From assembly GCA_020059465.1 (NCBI GenBank), contig JAGVBZ010000042.1:1-64000 (forward strand): DNA of 64,000 nt, read 5' to 3'. Below are positions 7,655 through 16,403 of the stretch, piece after piece (position 1 is the stretch's first letter; each line of letters starts with the position of its first letter). Below the pieces are notes generated by a model. The model was given only the letters and a program-made list of their open reading frames with translations. It was not told where the DNA came from and did not search any database. This stretch comes from Brevinematales bacterium (lineage in GTDB: Bacteria; Spirochaetota; Brevinematia; Brevinematales; GWF1-51-8). The position numbers and the translations under genes are program-made.

Positions 7655-8785
7655 ATGTCTTTCAGGAATAGGGAACTGCCGAATTGGTTTAAACGGTCCG
7701 GCATCGGAATTATGATAAACTGGGGCCCTGCGTCGATTCCCGGATGGGCGCCGTTATGGAACGATTCCGGCGACGAAAGCACCCGTGCATGGTTCCGGAA
7801 CAATCCCTACGCTGAATGGTACTATAATTCGATCTATATCAACGGCAGTCCCGCTCAGGAACATCATATGGATAAGTACGGAAAAAAATTCTCGTACGAG
7901 GACTTTATCCCGCTATTCAACGAGTCCGCCGATAAATGGAACGCGTTCGAATGGGTTTCTGCCTGCCGCCGCGCGGGCGCGAAATATGTGATAGTTACCG
8001 CGAAACACCACGACGGTTATTGTCTTTGGCCGACGAAGCTGGAGAACCCGCGCCGTAAAACAAACCATCCCGATAAGGATATCTTAGGAGAGCTTGCCTC
8101 AGAGGTTCGGGCGATCGGAATGAAGTTCGGAGTGTATTACTCCGGCGGATTGGATGTGACATTCAACGACTCTGTGATAACAGATATGGACTGGCTGGTA
8201 AACGCAATCCCGTCTACGGAGGATTACGCGGAATATGTGGATGCGCAGTACCGCGAGCTGATCGACCTATACGCCCCGGATATACTCTGGAACGATATCG
8301 CAGTTCCCCAGAGTTTGGATATCGATTCGCTGCTGGAATACTACTATTCCCGCGTACCGCAGGGAGTGGTAAACGACCGTTTCAGGAAGATTACATCGGA
8401 CGACGGGCTGAATGAGATACAGGCGATGGAGCTTCTGCCTTCCTTTACGGCGAAATTCCGCGATGCGGGAAGTTCAGTTTTACGGAGGGGCGCGAACGAT
8501 TTCATCTGTATCGAGAGGAATCTGCATCATGGGGAAATAAAACAGAAATGGGAACTTACCCGCGGATTGACCCGTTCGCACTTCCATAACATCAACGAAA
8601 CCCCTCAAACAGCGATCACTCCGGACGCGCTGATAAAACTTTTTATCGAGATAACCGGGGGCGGAGGAAATCTCCTTGTCTCGATCGGGCCGGACGATCA
8701 GGGAAGGATTCCGGCTTACGCGCGCGATACGATTGCCGGGCTGGGGGATTATATCGGATTGAAGGATTCGATCGAGATTTTCTAA
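7655..8785 (+). CDS. GH29 alpha-L-fucosidase
   Basis: A 376-residue TIM-barrel hydrolase that removes alpha-L-fucose from glycans. GH29 hallmarks: RSGIGIMINWGPASIPGW at the N-terminus, YEDFIPLFNESADKWNAFEW, YVIVTAKHHDGYCLWPT, and PDILWND, where Asp214 after LWN aligns with the known nucleophile. The acid/base residue is poorly conserved in this family and cannot be assigned by eye. There is no signal peptide, so the enzyme is predicted to be cytoplasmic. It lacks the C-terminal beta domain of larger relatives. The start has AAAGGAG eight bases upstream. It sits between the SGNH lipoprotein (19-base gap) and a small membrane-anchored protein (9-base gap), implying one operon for handling fucose-containing material. 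Confidence 0.9.
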   Translation: MSFRNRELPNWFKRSGIGIMINWGPASIPGWAPLWNDSGDESTRAWFRNNPYAEWYYNSIYINGSPAQEHHMDKYGKKFSYEDFIPLFNESADKWNAFEWVSACRRAGAKYVIVTAKHHDGYCLWPTKLENPRRKTNHPDKDILGELASEVRAIGMKFGVYYSGGLDVTFNDSVITDMDWLVNAIPSTEDYAEYVDAQYRELIDLYAPDILWNDIAVPQSLDIDSLLEYYYSRVPQGVVNDRFRKITSDDGLNEIQAMELLPSFTAKFRDAGSSVLRRGANDFICIERNLHHGEIKQKWELTRGLTRSHFHNINETPQTAITPDALIKLFIEITGGGGNLLVSIGPDDQGRIPAYARDTIAGLGDYIGLKDSIEIF

Positions 8786-8794
8786 GGAATAGAT

Positions 8795-9304
8795 ATGGAA
8801 AACACGGTTTCAGGAAAAAAGCGCCTTCTTACCCTGATTATCATTTTAGGATTATTATTCCTTTCCGGAACACTACTTCTACTCTGGCTCAAGTTTCAGT
8901 CGGAATCCATGCTAAAGCGGGCAATGATGGCGTACTGCCGGAATTCGCTCGGATTGGAACTTCCCGGCGATTACCAGCTGATTCAGCGGAAAGCCCTGGC
9001 GGATCACGGATTCTACGCCATTATTCAATTGCCTTCGAATACTATGCCCGCGCTGTCGGCGCAGGTCTCCGGCAATAGCCGCTGGATGCCCTTACCGGTA
9101 CCCGCAAACTGGGTGGTGCCCGATGAATACAGTTCTGCTGATTATCCGATCCCGGTGAGTTCGACGAACGGATACTATTTTGCGGAATCGTGGGGACTGA
9201 TTTCCATATCGAACGATAGTTTTCCATGCTGTATCTTTTCCTTGCTCGACCTTCGGGACTGTAGATTATTTATTATCAGCAGAAACGTCAATAAAAAGGA
9301 GTAA
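8795..9304 (+). CDS. Membrane-anchored protein of unknown function
   Basis: A 169-residue protein with one N-terminal transmembrane helix (about residues 11-32, Leu/Ile-rich) after a short basic cytoplasmic start (KKR). The remaining 130 or so residues would lie outside the membrane and contain no motif I recognise. It follows the fucosidase stop by 9 bases and is followed after 6 bases by the SH3-like protein, so it belongs to the same operon. No function is assigned. Confidence 0.7.
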   Translation: MENTVSGKKRLLTLIIILGLLFLSGTLLLLWLKFQSESMLKRAMMAYCRNSLGLELPGDYQLIQRKALADHGFYAIIQLPSNTMPALSAQVSGNSRWMPLPVPANWVVPDEYSSADYPIPVSSTNGYYFAESWGLISISNDSFPCCIFSLLDLRDCRLFIISRNVNKKE

Positions 9305-9310
9305 ACAGTT

Positions 9311-9913
9311 ATGAAAAATACCGCGATTGTTTTTATGATTTTTGTATGTACGGTCGGAATACTTTCCGGCGCGGAAAACAATGTAATATCTGGGGATTAT
9401 GACGGTCTGCTTTTCGCGGTTAGTCCAGACGCTAAACAGGTTTCCGGGTATTATATGAACGCTGCCGGATATGACGAAAAAACCGATTCGCCGAAATTTA
9501 TCTGCGAGTTCTATTTCATGGGAAAGAAAAACGGGGCGAAGTACAATATTAAACTAGTTACCTCCGACGGAACCGTGGTTACCGACGGGGTATTGACGCC
9601 GCTTAGCGATGCGGTAAAAATACGTCTGACCGAAGAACCCGGCGGGTGCTGGAATGTCGTGGAAGGTCTTACATCGAAAGAAGGCGCGGTTTTCAGCGGA
9701 TGCATCCCTGCTAAATGGATAGAAATCCGTTTGGTTGCATCGCCGAAGGCTTATTTCCACTCAGCGCCCGATGTCTCGAAAAAGTTGAAAAGCTACGTGA
9801 TCAAGGGCGATGTACTCAGAATCTACGAGAAGAAAAACGGATGGGTGCTCGCCGAATTCGCCGGTAAGAAAACGGTCAAGGGCTGGATCAAGGAATCGGA
9901 TGTCGTGAAATGA
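9311..9913 (+). CDS. Secreted protein with C-terminal SH3-like (SH3b) domain
   Basis: A 200-residue protein with a signal peptide (hydrophobic residues 4-19, cleavage near ILSGA). Residues about 139-200 resemble a bacterial SH3 domain: AYFHSAPDVSKKLKSYVIKGD, then VLRIYEKKNGWVLAEF, then KGWIKESDVVK. Such domains often bind cell wall or surface ligands. The N-terminal 120 residues are beta-rich (GDYDGLLFAVSPDAKQVSGYY) and unrecognised. AAAAAGGAG precedes the ATG. It is the last gene of the plus-strand set; its stop lies three bases from the stop of convergent glmS. Confidence 0.72.
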   Translation: MKNTAIVFMIFVCTVGILSGAENNVISGDYDGLLFAVSPDAKQVSGYYMNAAGYDEKTDSPKFICEFYFMGKKNGAKYNIKLVTSDGTVVTDGVLTPLSDAVKIRLTEEPGGCWNVVEGLTSKEGAVFSGCIPAKWIEIRLVASPKAYFHSAPDVSKKLKSYVIKGDVLRIYEKKNGWVLAEFAGKKTVKGWIKESDVVK

Positions 9914-9916
9914 CCT

Positions 9917-11761
9917 TTATTCTACCGTAACGCTCTTCGCAAGGTTGCGGGGCTTGTCCACATCCAGATTTTTCGCCATCGCGATATAGTATGCGATCAA
10001 CTGCAGCGGAATGATGTTTATCATCGGCGAGAATTCCTCGATTGTACCGGGGACATAGATAATATCGTCGGCTTTCGTTTTCATCACGGCGTCGTCATGG
10101 TCGGTGATCACGATAACCCTTCCCGAACGGGCTTTCACTTCCTCGATATTACTCATGATTTTCTCATAAAGCGAATCCTTAGGCGCAATAAAAACTACCG
10201 GCATATTTTCATCGATGAGAGCGATAGGGCCGTGCTTCATCTCGGCCGCGGGATATCCTTCCGCGTGGATATATGAGATTTCCTTAAGCTTGAGCGCGCC
10301 CTCAAGTGCGATAGGGTAATTAAATCCCCGTCCGAGATAAAGGAAATTGGAATTATTCACATATTTCAGCGCGATCTTTTTTATACTTTCCGCCTGTTTC
10401 AGGACTTCGCTGATCCTCTGGGGTATCAGCGACAATTCTTCGAGAAGACGTTCCCCCTCATAGAGCGGCATATTTTTCAGACGCCCGATATAAATTGCGA
10501 GCATTGCGAGAGTCATAAGCTGGTTCGAGAACGCCTTGGTGGAGGCTACCCCGATTTCCGGGCCGGCGTGCAGGTAGATACCGCCGTCGGACTCCTTCGC
10601 GATCGTGCTGCCGATGACGTTCGTGATACCGATCACTTTCGCACCTTTGCGTTTCGCCTCGCGGAGGGCTTCCAGCGTATCGGCGGTCTCCCCGGATTGG
10701 CTGATCACGATCACCAGATTATTTTTCCCAAGGACAGGGTTGCGGTAACGGAACTCCGACGCATAATCGACCTCGACCGGAATTTCAGCGAAACGTTCAA
10801 TCATATATTTGCCCACAAGGCTGGAATGCCAGCTGGTTCCGCAGGCGGTGATAATCACTTTATCGATATTCTTTGCCTGCTCAGGGGTCAGGTCGAGACC
10901 CCCGAATTTTACCACACCGTCGCGAGCATGAACGCGGCCTCTGAGAGAGTTGACGATAGCGTCGGGCTGTTCGAATATCTCCTTGAGCATATATGTCTCG
11001 CAGTCGCCCTTCGAGATGGCGTCGACATCCCAATCGACGATAGTTATTGCTTTTTCGATCCTCTGGTAATCCAACGTGTAGGTCTTGAATTTCTCGGATT
11101 TGATGACGACCACTTCTTTATCTTCGATATAGACAACGTTTTTAGTATAAGGCATGATCGCGTTGACGTCGGACGCGATGAACATTTCGTTATCGCCGAT
11201 ACCAAGCACGAGCGGAGAACCGTTACGCGCACCGACAATTTTATAAGGTTCGTCGATGCAGATAGCCGCAAGTCCGTAAGTGCCCTCAACTAGTTTTAAT
11301 GCCGCGACCACTGCGGACTGCAGATTGCGCTCTTCCTCTTTATAGAATTCCTCGATCAGGTGGACAAGCACTTCCGAATCGGTCTCCGATGAAAAACTGT
11401 GACCTTTATCGGTTAAAATTTTCCGAAGCACCTGATAGTTCTCGATAATACCGTTATGCACGATAGCGAAACGTTTCTTGGAATCGCAATGAGGATGCGC
11501 GTTCTGCTTGGTAACCTTCCCGTGGGTCGCCCAGCGTGTATGTCCGATTCCGAGCTGACTGTTCACATCGCCGTTATATTTAAAGACCTCGTTGCGAAGG
11601 TTATCGATACGTCCGACTTCCTTCTGAACAACCATATTCTTTTTCTCATCGATCAGCGCGATCCCGGCGGAGTCATAACCCCTGTACTCCAGTCTCTGCA
11701 ATGAATCCAGGATGATTTCCTTCGCGTCACGGTTTCCGATGTATCCGACAATTCCGCACAT
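9917..11761 (-). CDS. glmS: Glutamine--fructose-6-phosphate aminotransferase (isomerizing)
   Basis: A 614-residue full-length GlmS, which makes glucosamine-6-phosphate from fructose-6-phosphate and glutamine, the entry step to UDP-GlcNAc for peptidoglycan and LPS. The N-terminal glutaminase domain starts MCGIVGYIGN with catalytic Cys after the initiator Met, and contains GHTRWATHG and HNGIIENY. Two SIS sugar-isomerase domains follow (TACGTSWHSSLVGKYM, SQSGETADTL, GPEIGVASTKAF, LGRGFNYPIALEGALKLKE), ending in the typical KSVTVE. An AAAGGAG site precedes the ATG. The -10 box lies only about 30 bases upstream, so no glmS ribozyme can be present in the leader. It converges with the SH3-like gene with a 3-base gap. 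Confidence 0.98.
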   Translation of the reverse strand: MCGIVGYIGNRDAKEIILDSLQRLEYRGYDSAGIALIDEKKNMVVQKEVGRIDNLRNEVFKYNGDVNSQLGIGHTRWATHGKVTKQNAHPHCDSKKRFAIVHNGIIENYQVLRKILTDKGHSFSSETDSEVLVHLIEEFYKEEERNLQSAVVAALKLVEGTYGLAAICIDEPYKIVGARNGSPLVLGIGDNEMFIASDVNAIMPYTKNVVYIEDKEVVVIKSEKFKTYTLDYQRIEKAITIVDWDVDAISKGDCETYMLKEIFEQPDAIVNSLRGRVHARDGVVKFGGLDLTPEQAKNIDKVIITACGTSWHSSLVGKYMIERFAEIPVEVDYASEFRYRNPVLGKNNLVIVISQSGETADTLEALREAKRKGAKVIGITNVIGSTIAKESDGGIYLHAGPEIGVASTKAFSNQLMTLAMLAIYIGRLKNMPLYEGERLLEELSLIPQRISEVLKQAESIKKIALKYVNNSNFLYLGRGFNYPIALEGALKLKEISYIHAEGYPAAEMKHGPIALIDENMPVVFIAPKDSLYEKIMSNIEEVKARSGRVIVITDHDDAVMKTKADDIIYVPGTIEEFSPMINIIPLQLIAYYIAMAKNLDVDKPRNLAKSVTVE

Positions 11762-11790
11762 ATTTGATACTCCTTTAAAAATACCGGTAT

Positions 11791-11819
11791 ATTATAACAC
11801 TATTTTTTCAATATGGAAA
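11791..11819 (-). promoter_or_regulatory. glmS promoter
   Basis: On the minus strand, TTTCCA (11819-11814), a 17-base spacer and a perfect TATAAT (11796-11791) stand 30 bases before the glmS ATG. Confidence 0.65.
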
Positions 11820-11895
11820 ATCTGAGACTTGTTTATAGAATGGGGTTAGAATTTATGGAATTAATTCTGAACAGGGCAGGCGTCGGTATTTTCAG

Positions 11896-11924
11896 TTGTA
11901 TTTCCGGTAAAAATAATTTATAAT
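11896..11924 (+). promoter_or_regulatory. Candidate promoter of the glycyl-tRNA synthetase gene
   Basis: TTGTAT (11896-11901), a 17-base spacer and TATAAT (11919-11924). The leader to the GTG start is about 55 bases, too short for a T-box. Confidence 0.5.
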
Positions 11925-11985
11925 TATCTTTCAATTCTGAGCGGATATTAGATAGATATAAAATACAAATGTTGGAGGCTGAAAA

Positions 11986-13362
11986 GTGCCGGCGAAAACA
12001 ATGGACTCACTGGTAGCGCTTTGTAAACGACGGGGTTTTATTTTTCCGAGTTCGGAGATATACGGCGGACTTCAGGGTGTGTACGATTACGGCCCCCTCG
12101 GAGTGGAACTGAAAAATAACCTGAAATCATCCTGGTGGCGTTCGATGGTTTATGAACGTGACGATATCGAAGGTCTTGACGCGGCGATCCTCACTCACCG
12201 TTATGTTCTGCGCCACTCCGGGCATGAAGCGACATTTACCGACCCGATGGTCGATTGCAGGGACTGTAAGAGCCGGTGGCGCGCGGATTTGATAAAAAAC
12301 GGGCGCTGCGAGCGATGCGGGGGAAATAATCTGACCGAACCGAGACCGTTCAACCTGATGTTCAAAACTACAGTAGGGCCTATCGCCGATGAAAATAATT
12401 ACGCCTATCTGCGCCCCGAAACCGCGCAGGGTATTTTCAGCAACTTTAAAAATGTGGCGGATTCCACCTCGCGCAGATTGCCGTTCGGTATCGCGCAGAT
12501 CGGGAAGGCTTTCAGAAACGAGATTACCCCGCGAAATTTCGTTTTCCGTGTACGCGAATTCGAACAGATGGAATTGGAATATTTTGTACGTCCCGGTACG
12601 GACGAGGATTGGCATAAAAAATGGGTGGACGAGCGCGTGCAATGGTGGAAGAATCAGGGATTGAACAGCGATAACCTTCAATTATATTATCAGGAGAAAA
12701 GCGAACTTGCGCATTATGCGAAAGCGACCGTTGATATTCTCTACCGTTTTCCGCATGGGGTCGAGGAGTTGGAGGGGGTCGCAAACCGTACCGATTTCGA
12801 TCTGGGTTCGCATTCCAAAAACTCCGCAGAATTGAACCTGACTGCACGGGTGGACGCGAACGAGGATTCTATTGCGAAACTGACCGTCATGGATGGGCAG
12901 GACAATACTCCGGTAGTACCGTTCGTAATCGAACCGTCGGCGGGAGTCGACAGGGGAGTTCTCGCGGTTCTCACCGAGGCTTATACCGAGGAACAACTGG
13001 AGAACGGTACACAGCGTATCGTACTGAAGCTCAGACCGCATCTTTCCCCGATAAAAGTCGCGGTAATACCGTTGGCGCGGAACAATCCGGATATAGTAGC
13101 GGCCGCGAAAAAGATAAAACAGACCCTCCTCGGTCTGGGTATCGGACGGATATTTTACGAGGATAGCGGCAATATCGGGAAGAGCTATAGGAGGCATGAC
13201 GAGGTGGGCACCCCGCTCTGTATCACAGTGGATTTTGATACTATCGGCAAGGATGATAAAACCGAATTGATTGATACTATAACGGTCAGGGATAGAGATA
13301 CCATGAATCAGATACGTATGGCGATCGATAAGCTGCCGGATTACCTTCGGGAATATTTTTAG
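11986..13362 (+). CDS. glyQS: Glycyl-tRNA synthetase, single-chain (alpha2) type
   Basis: A 458-residue class II synthetase that charges tRNA-Gly. The N-terminus carries [24 protein letters not shown] zinc-knuckle-like CRDC...CERCGG occurs at about residues 91-110. Motif 2 lies in [25 protein letters not shown] and motif 3 is [14 protein letters not shown]. The C-terminal anticodon-binding domain spans about 355-458 ([19 protein letters not shown]). The start is GTG at 11986, because GGAGG lies eight bases upstream; ATG at 12001 would be too far from that site. This is the dimeric type found in Gram-positives, spirochaetes and others, not the alpha2beta2 type of proteobacteria. Confidence 0.96.
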   Translation: MPAKTMDSLVALCKRRGFIFPSSEIYGGLQGVYDYGPLGVELKNNLKSSWWRSMVYERDDIEGLDAAILTHRYVLRHSGHEATFTDPMVDCRDCKSRWRADLIKNGRCERCGGNNLTEPRPFNLMFKTTVGPIADENNYAYLRPETAQGIFSNFKNVADSTSRRLPFGIAQIGKAFRNEITPRNFVFRVREFEQMELEYFVRPGTDEDWHKKWVDERVQWWKNQGLNSDNLQLYYQEKSELAHYAKATVDILYRFPHGVEELEGVANRTDFDLGSHSKNSAELNLTARVDANEDSIAKLTVMDGQDNTPVVPFVIEPSAGVDRGVLAVLTEAYTEEQLENGTQRIVLKLRPHLSPIKVAVIPLARNNPDIVAAAKKIKQTLLGLGIGRIFYEDSGNIGKSYRRHDEVGTPLCITVDFDTIGKDDKTELIDTITVRDRDTMNQIRMAIDKLPDYLREYF

Positions 13363-13427
13363 TAAACCCTAATCGCATACTGAATATCATTTATCCATGA
13401 GCGGCGTTAGAGAACACTTCCGGTTTT

Positions 13428-13456
13428 TTTACGCATCCCGTTTTCTATGCTATAAT
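13428..13456 (+). promoter_or_regulatory. Promoter of the TPR/beta-propeller gene
   Basis: TTTACG (13428-13433), a 17-base spacer and TATAAT (13451-13456), 28 bases before the ATG at 13484. Confidence 0.65.
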
Positions 13457-13483
13457 AATTCAATTCATTTACGGAGCGAATAC

Positions 13484-14824
13484 ATGAAGAAGCAAGCATT
13501 ATTCTGGATAATATATTTTCTCTTTCCGCTCGTTATGTTCGGATGGAAGGCGGAGGATGTCAAGGATAAAAAAATCACCCATAAGCAATTGAAGGAGATG
13601 ATCCGCGAGATGGGCGCTATCGACCAGCTTAAAGAACTGGAACGATGGAAAAAAGTATACCCGGGGAGTTTCGAGGGACTTGACTGGGTACAGGCGTATT
13701 TTGAGATCGGAAAGGAATACTACGATAAAAATCTCGAAATGCTCGCCCTCAAGACGTTCCTGAAGGGATTCGAGTGGTTCGGGGAATCGTCCTATAAGAC
13801 CGACTGCGCGTTCTATCTCTCGAAAATATTCTACAAGCAGGCCAACCGGGAGAGCGCGCTTTATTATATCAACAAGGCGCTTGTCACAATCGACAGCAAT
13901 AACACTGAAATGATGAAACTCGCGCTCGACCTGAAAAAACGCATACGATGGCAGTACTTCTCCATGTTCGAGGGGCTGCCCGATAACAGTATCTGCGATA
14001 TCGAGTTCGACGGCGACGACGTATGGATCGGGATGTGGACCGGCGGTATCGCCCGTTTTACACGCAGTTCCTACACGATGGCGTTGTTCCGGCAGAAATC
14101 GGGCGGGCTGATCTCCGACCATGTCCGCGATATCGAGATCATCGGCAGGTTCGTATGGGTCGGGACTTACGGCGGACTCTGCCGTTATGATAAAATGACC
14201 GGGCTATGGGACAGGCCGTACGGCACGCTGAAAAGCGCGGTGATCAAGAAACTCAAGCAAATCGACGGGCGGATGTATGCGGCGACTATCGGAAAGGGTC
14301 TTTTTTATATGGATATTCTATCTCAGCAGTGGGCGCCGTTCTTTTCACTCGCCCCGAATGTCACGGACGTACTACATGTCAGCAATAAGATTTATATAGC
14401 GACGCTGGATAACGGGATTTATTTCTATCAGGACGGAAAGTTCCGGCAGCTCCTGCCGGGGAAATCGTTCAAGTGCCTTATCGAGTTCGAGGGAAAGGTT
14501 TGGGCCGGCAGTTACGGGGAAGGGATATATATCATCGACCCATTAAAAAACGAGGTCTCCGGGAACCTGACGAAAAAGAACGGTATGACGTCGGATATGG
14601 TCGAATCGATGTGCGTGATTCCCGGAAAGGTGATTGTCGGCTCAATCGGAGGCGGCGTAAACGTGTACCATGCGGATAACGGGAAGTTTAATAACTTCTC
14701 GGTACTCCAAGGCCTCCCCAGCCCCGATGTGGTTGAGGTGGTTGTCGAGAAACATTGGGTCTGGTTCGGCACACTCAGCGGAGGTGTGGGAATCCTGCTG
14801 ACTGAAAACTTTCAGGATATATAG
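13484..14824 (+). CDS. Secreted TPR plus Reg_prop-type beta-propeller protein
   Basis: A 446-residue protein. ATG 13484 is chosen over an upstream in-frame start because it follows an ACGGAG site and a promoter and opens with a signal peptide (KKQALFWIIYFLFPLVMFG). Residues about 70-155 are helical, in TPR style (YFEIGKEYYDKNLEMLALKTFLKGFEWFG). From about residue 165 come repeated propeller blades of the two-component-regulator (Reg_prop) type: GLPDNSICDIEFDGDDVWIGMW, GGLISDHVRDIEIIGRFVWVGT, GMTSDMVESMC, GLPSPDVVEVVVEKHWVWFGT. No kinase or output domain is attached, so it is probably a periplasmic binding or sensing module. It converges with the lipoprotein array 8 bases downstream. Confidence 0.82.
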   Translation: MKKQALFWIIYFLFPLVMFGWKAEDVKDKKITHKQLKEMIREMGAIDQLKELERWKKVYPGSFEGLDWVQAYFEIGKEYYDKNLEMLALKTFLKGFEWFGESSYKTDCAFYLSKIFYKQANRESALYYINKALVTIDSNNTEMMKLALDLKKRIRWQYFSMFEGLPDNSICDIEFDGDDVWIGMWTGGIARFTRSSYTMALFRQKSGGLISDHVRDIEIIGRFVWVGTYGGLCRYDKMTGLWDRPYGTLKSAVIKKLKQIDGRMYAATIGKGLFYMDILSQQWAPFFSLAPNVTDVLHVSNKIYIATLDNGIYFYQDGKFRQLLPGKSFKCLIEFEGKVWAGSYGEGIYIIDPLKNEVSGNLTKKNGMTSDMVESMCVIPGKVIVGSIGGGVNVYHADNGKFNNFSVLQGLPSPDVVEVVVEKHWVWFGTLSGGVGILLTENFQDI

Positions 14825-14832
14825 TATCCGCG

Positions 14833-16053
14833 TTAATTAGTAATTACTGTCTGGACGGTATTGGTAGCGGAAAACCGATAGAACACATCTATCCCGTATA
14901 CCTTTATCGAATGAGTTCCAGCGGGAACAGCTAAATAAGAATAAGCCCACCCTGTACCAGGAATCATTTTTACAAACGGGTTGTTATCGAGGGCGCAATA
15001 CATCTCCATCAATTGGATTTTCGTCGCCATAGCTTTATCCGCATTCACGGAAATCGAATCAAGGTAATTGGTGTAATTTTGAGTAGGTACATTAATTACG
15101 ATTCCCGGGGCGGGACTCCACGAATAAAGCGGTACAACCTCGGGAAGTTTGTTGAAGGTATATACATTGTAACGATAGAGATCGTAGTTTCCATTACCGT
15201 AACGGTCGGACGCGAAATAAACCTTAAACCCTCCAACCTGATCGATGAACGGGGTGATATCATTGAATTTTGAACCGTAATCAGGTGTCGATATAGCTAG
15301 AGGTACTTTTTGAAAACCCATTCCGACAATATTATGATAAAATATTCCTTCGGCAGATAGTTGTTTTTTCCCGTTTATTGACACTTCTTCGATAAACAAA
15401 TCTATATAGTCCATATTAGTATGTTTTATAGATATACCATTTATAGAATGAACCGGTTTCGATAAAATGATATTAGTTGAAAGATAGTAATCAAGCTGAT
15501 TAAATATATAGTATTCAATCTGAGAGTCGTTTCCATGAGAGAGAAGAAGATAAATATTAAAACCCTCTTTATACAGGCCTAACCCGGTAAAATTCCCTGA
15601 AACACTGGTAGGAACCCCGGTCTGAGGATTCGCTAATGCCAGATTATCCACCTGATAAGGGATTAGATTTGTCTGATTATTCGATATCCTTAAAAATGCT
15701 ATGATATAAGAAGCCATTGTACCGGGCCTTAAAATTGGAAAAAGTTCATCGGAATTAGTCCCATTAACAGGACTTGGTAATCGGATAGGATCTTGAAATG
15801 TTCCGTCGGGATTCATCACTGAGAAATATATATCATAACTCCCTTGCCGATCCGAGGAAAAGAATAAGTAATTTGTACCGGTAGAGTCCCTGAATAAAAA
15901 TGGGCACTTTTCATTATAATCATCCGTACTGAGATACCCTCCGCTTGTTAGAGCGAGGGTCGAGATATTATTATCGTTCCCCCCGTCGATAAAAAACAGC
16001 CCGCATGACGAGAAGAGTATTACTAACACCGATAACCCGATAAAATTTTTCAT
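14833..16053 (-). CDS. PD40-repeat lipoprotein, array member 1
   Basis: A 406-residue predicted lipoprotein, function unknown. The signal peptide ends in LFSSCG (lipid Cys17). The family layout is visible: GGYLSTDDYNE; a first TolB/PD40-like repeat (YLFFSSDRQGSYDIYFSVMN); a variable middle; FNDITPFID followed by a second PD40 repeat (KVYFASDRYGNGNYDLYRYN); then a C-terminal Ig-like strand-rich part. PD40 repeats build beta-propellers that bind protein or glycan partners. Its N-terminus is nearly identical to member 2, so these two are the closest pair. AAAGGAGG precedes the ATG, and a promoter with a perfect TTGACA lies upstream. Confidence 0.85.
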   Translation of the reverse strand: MKNFIGLSVLVILFSSCGLFFIDGGNDNNISTLALTSGGYLSTDDYNEKCPFLFRDSTGTNYLFFSSDRQGSYDIYFSVMNPDGTFQDPIRLPSPVNGTNSDELFPILRPGTMASYIIAFLRISNNQTNLIPYQVDNLALANPQTGVPTSVSGNFTGLGLYKEGFNIYLLLSHGNDSQIEYYIFNQLDYYLSTNIILSKPVHSINGISIKHTNMDYIDLFIEEVSINGKKQLSAEGIFYHNIVGMGFQKVPLAISTPDYGSKFNDITPFIDQVGGFKVYFASDRYGNGNYDLYRYNVYTFNKLPEVVPLYSWSPAPGIVINVPTQNYTNYLDSISVNADKAMATKIQLMEMYCALDNNPFVKMIPGTGWAYSYLAVPAGTHSIKVYGIDVFYRFSATNTVQTVITN

Positions 16054-16088
16054 TCGCCGCCTCCTTTCTTATAACCATACACCTCAAT

Positions 16089-16117
16089 AAGTTATCATCA
16101 TCTCGGCGGAATGTCAA
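16089..16117 (-). promoter_or_regulatory. Candidate promoter of array member 1
   Basis: On the minus strand, a perfect TTGACA (16117-16112) and a 17-base spacer lead to a weak -10, TAACTT (16094-16089). The -35 box lies inside the end of the short reading frame at 16098-16289, which argues that frame may be non-functional. Confidence 0.45.
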
Positions 16118-16289
16118 GGAATGAGTGAAATATCGGTACTTTATTTATTACTCCAGCCGGAATATATACGCCAAATCCTAAACTGTCGCCCCTTAAATTA
16201 AGACCGGGTTTGATAGCGATAGTGGTATTGGCATATACTATACCCCAATAGAATAACAATAATAAGGGTAATAATAGAATACGTTTCAT
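16098..16289 (-). pseudogene. Short secreted-protein remnant between array members 1 and 2
   Basis: A 63-residue reading frame starts at ATG 16289 with a clear signal peptide (MKRILLLPLLLLFYWGIVYA). It continues NTTIAIKPGLNLRGDSLGFG, which resembles the first strands of an outer-membrane beta-barrel, then ends abruptly. The Shine-Dalgarno match is weak, and a promoter for member 1 overlaps its 3' end. It could be a genuine small exported protein; a truncated remnant is more likely. The rest of the gap up to 16404 holds a terminator hairpin and nothing else I can identify. Confidence 0.4.
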
Positions 16290-16341
16290 TTTACTTACCG
16301 CCCCGCTAACGCTGCTTTGCATGATACTTAGTTTGTCAAAC

Positions 16342-16380
16342 AAAACGGGTAAGTAGAAGACGTCTAATTATCCCGTTTTT
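16342..16380 (-). terminator. Terminator after array member 2
   Basis: AAAACGGGTAA (16342-16352) pairs with TTA-T-CCCGTTTT (16368-16379) with one bulged T and a 15-base loop. The minus-strand tail is U-rich (TTTTGTTTG). It stands 24 bases past the member 2 stop. The A/T flanks are symmetrical, so it may work in both directions. Confidence 0.7.
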
Positions 16381-16403
16381 ATCTATTACAGGTTTATACT
16401 TTT

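Noticed and set aside
11825-11985. T-box leader before the glycyl-tRNA synthetase gene
   Set aside because: The leader after the likely promoter is about 55 bases and contains no T-box sequence or antiterminator pair.
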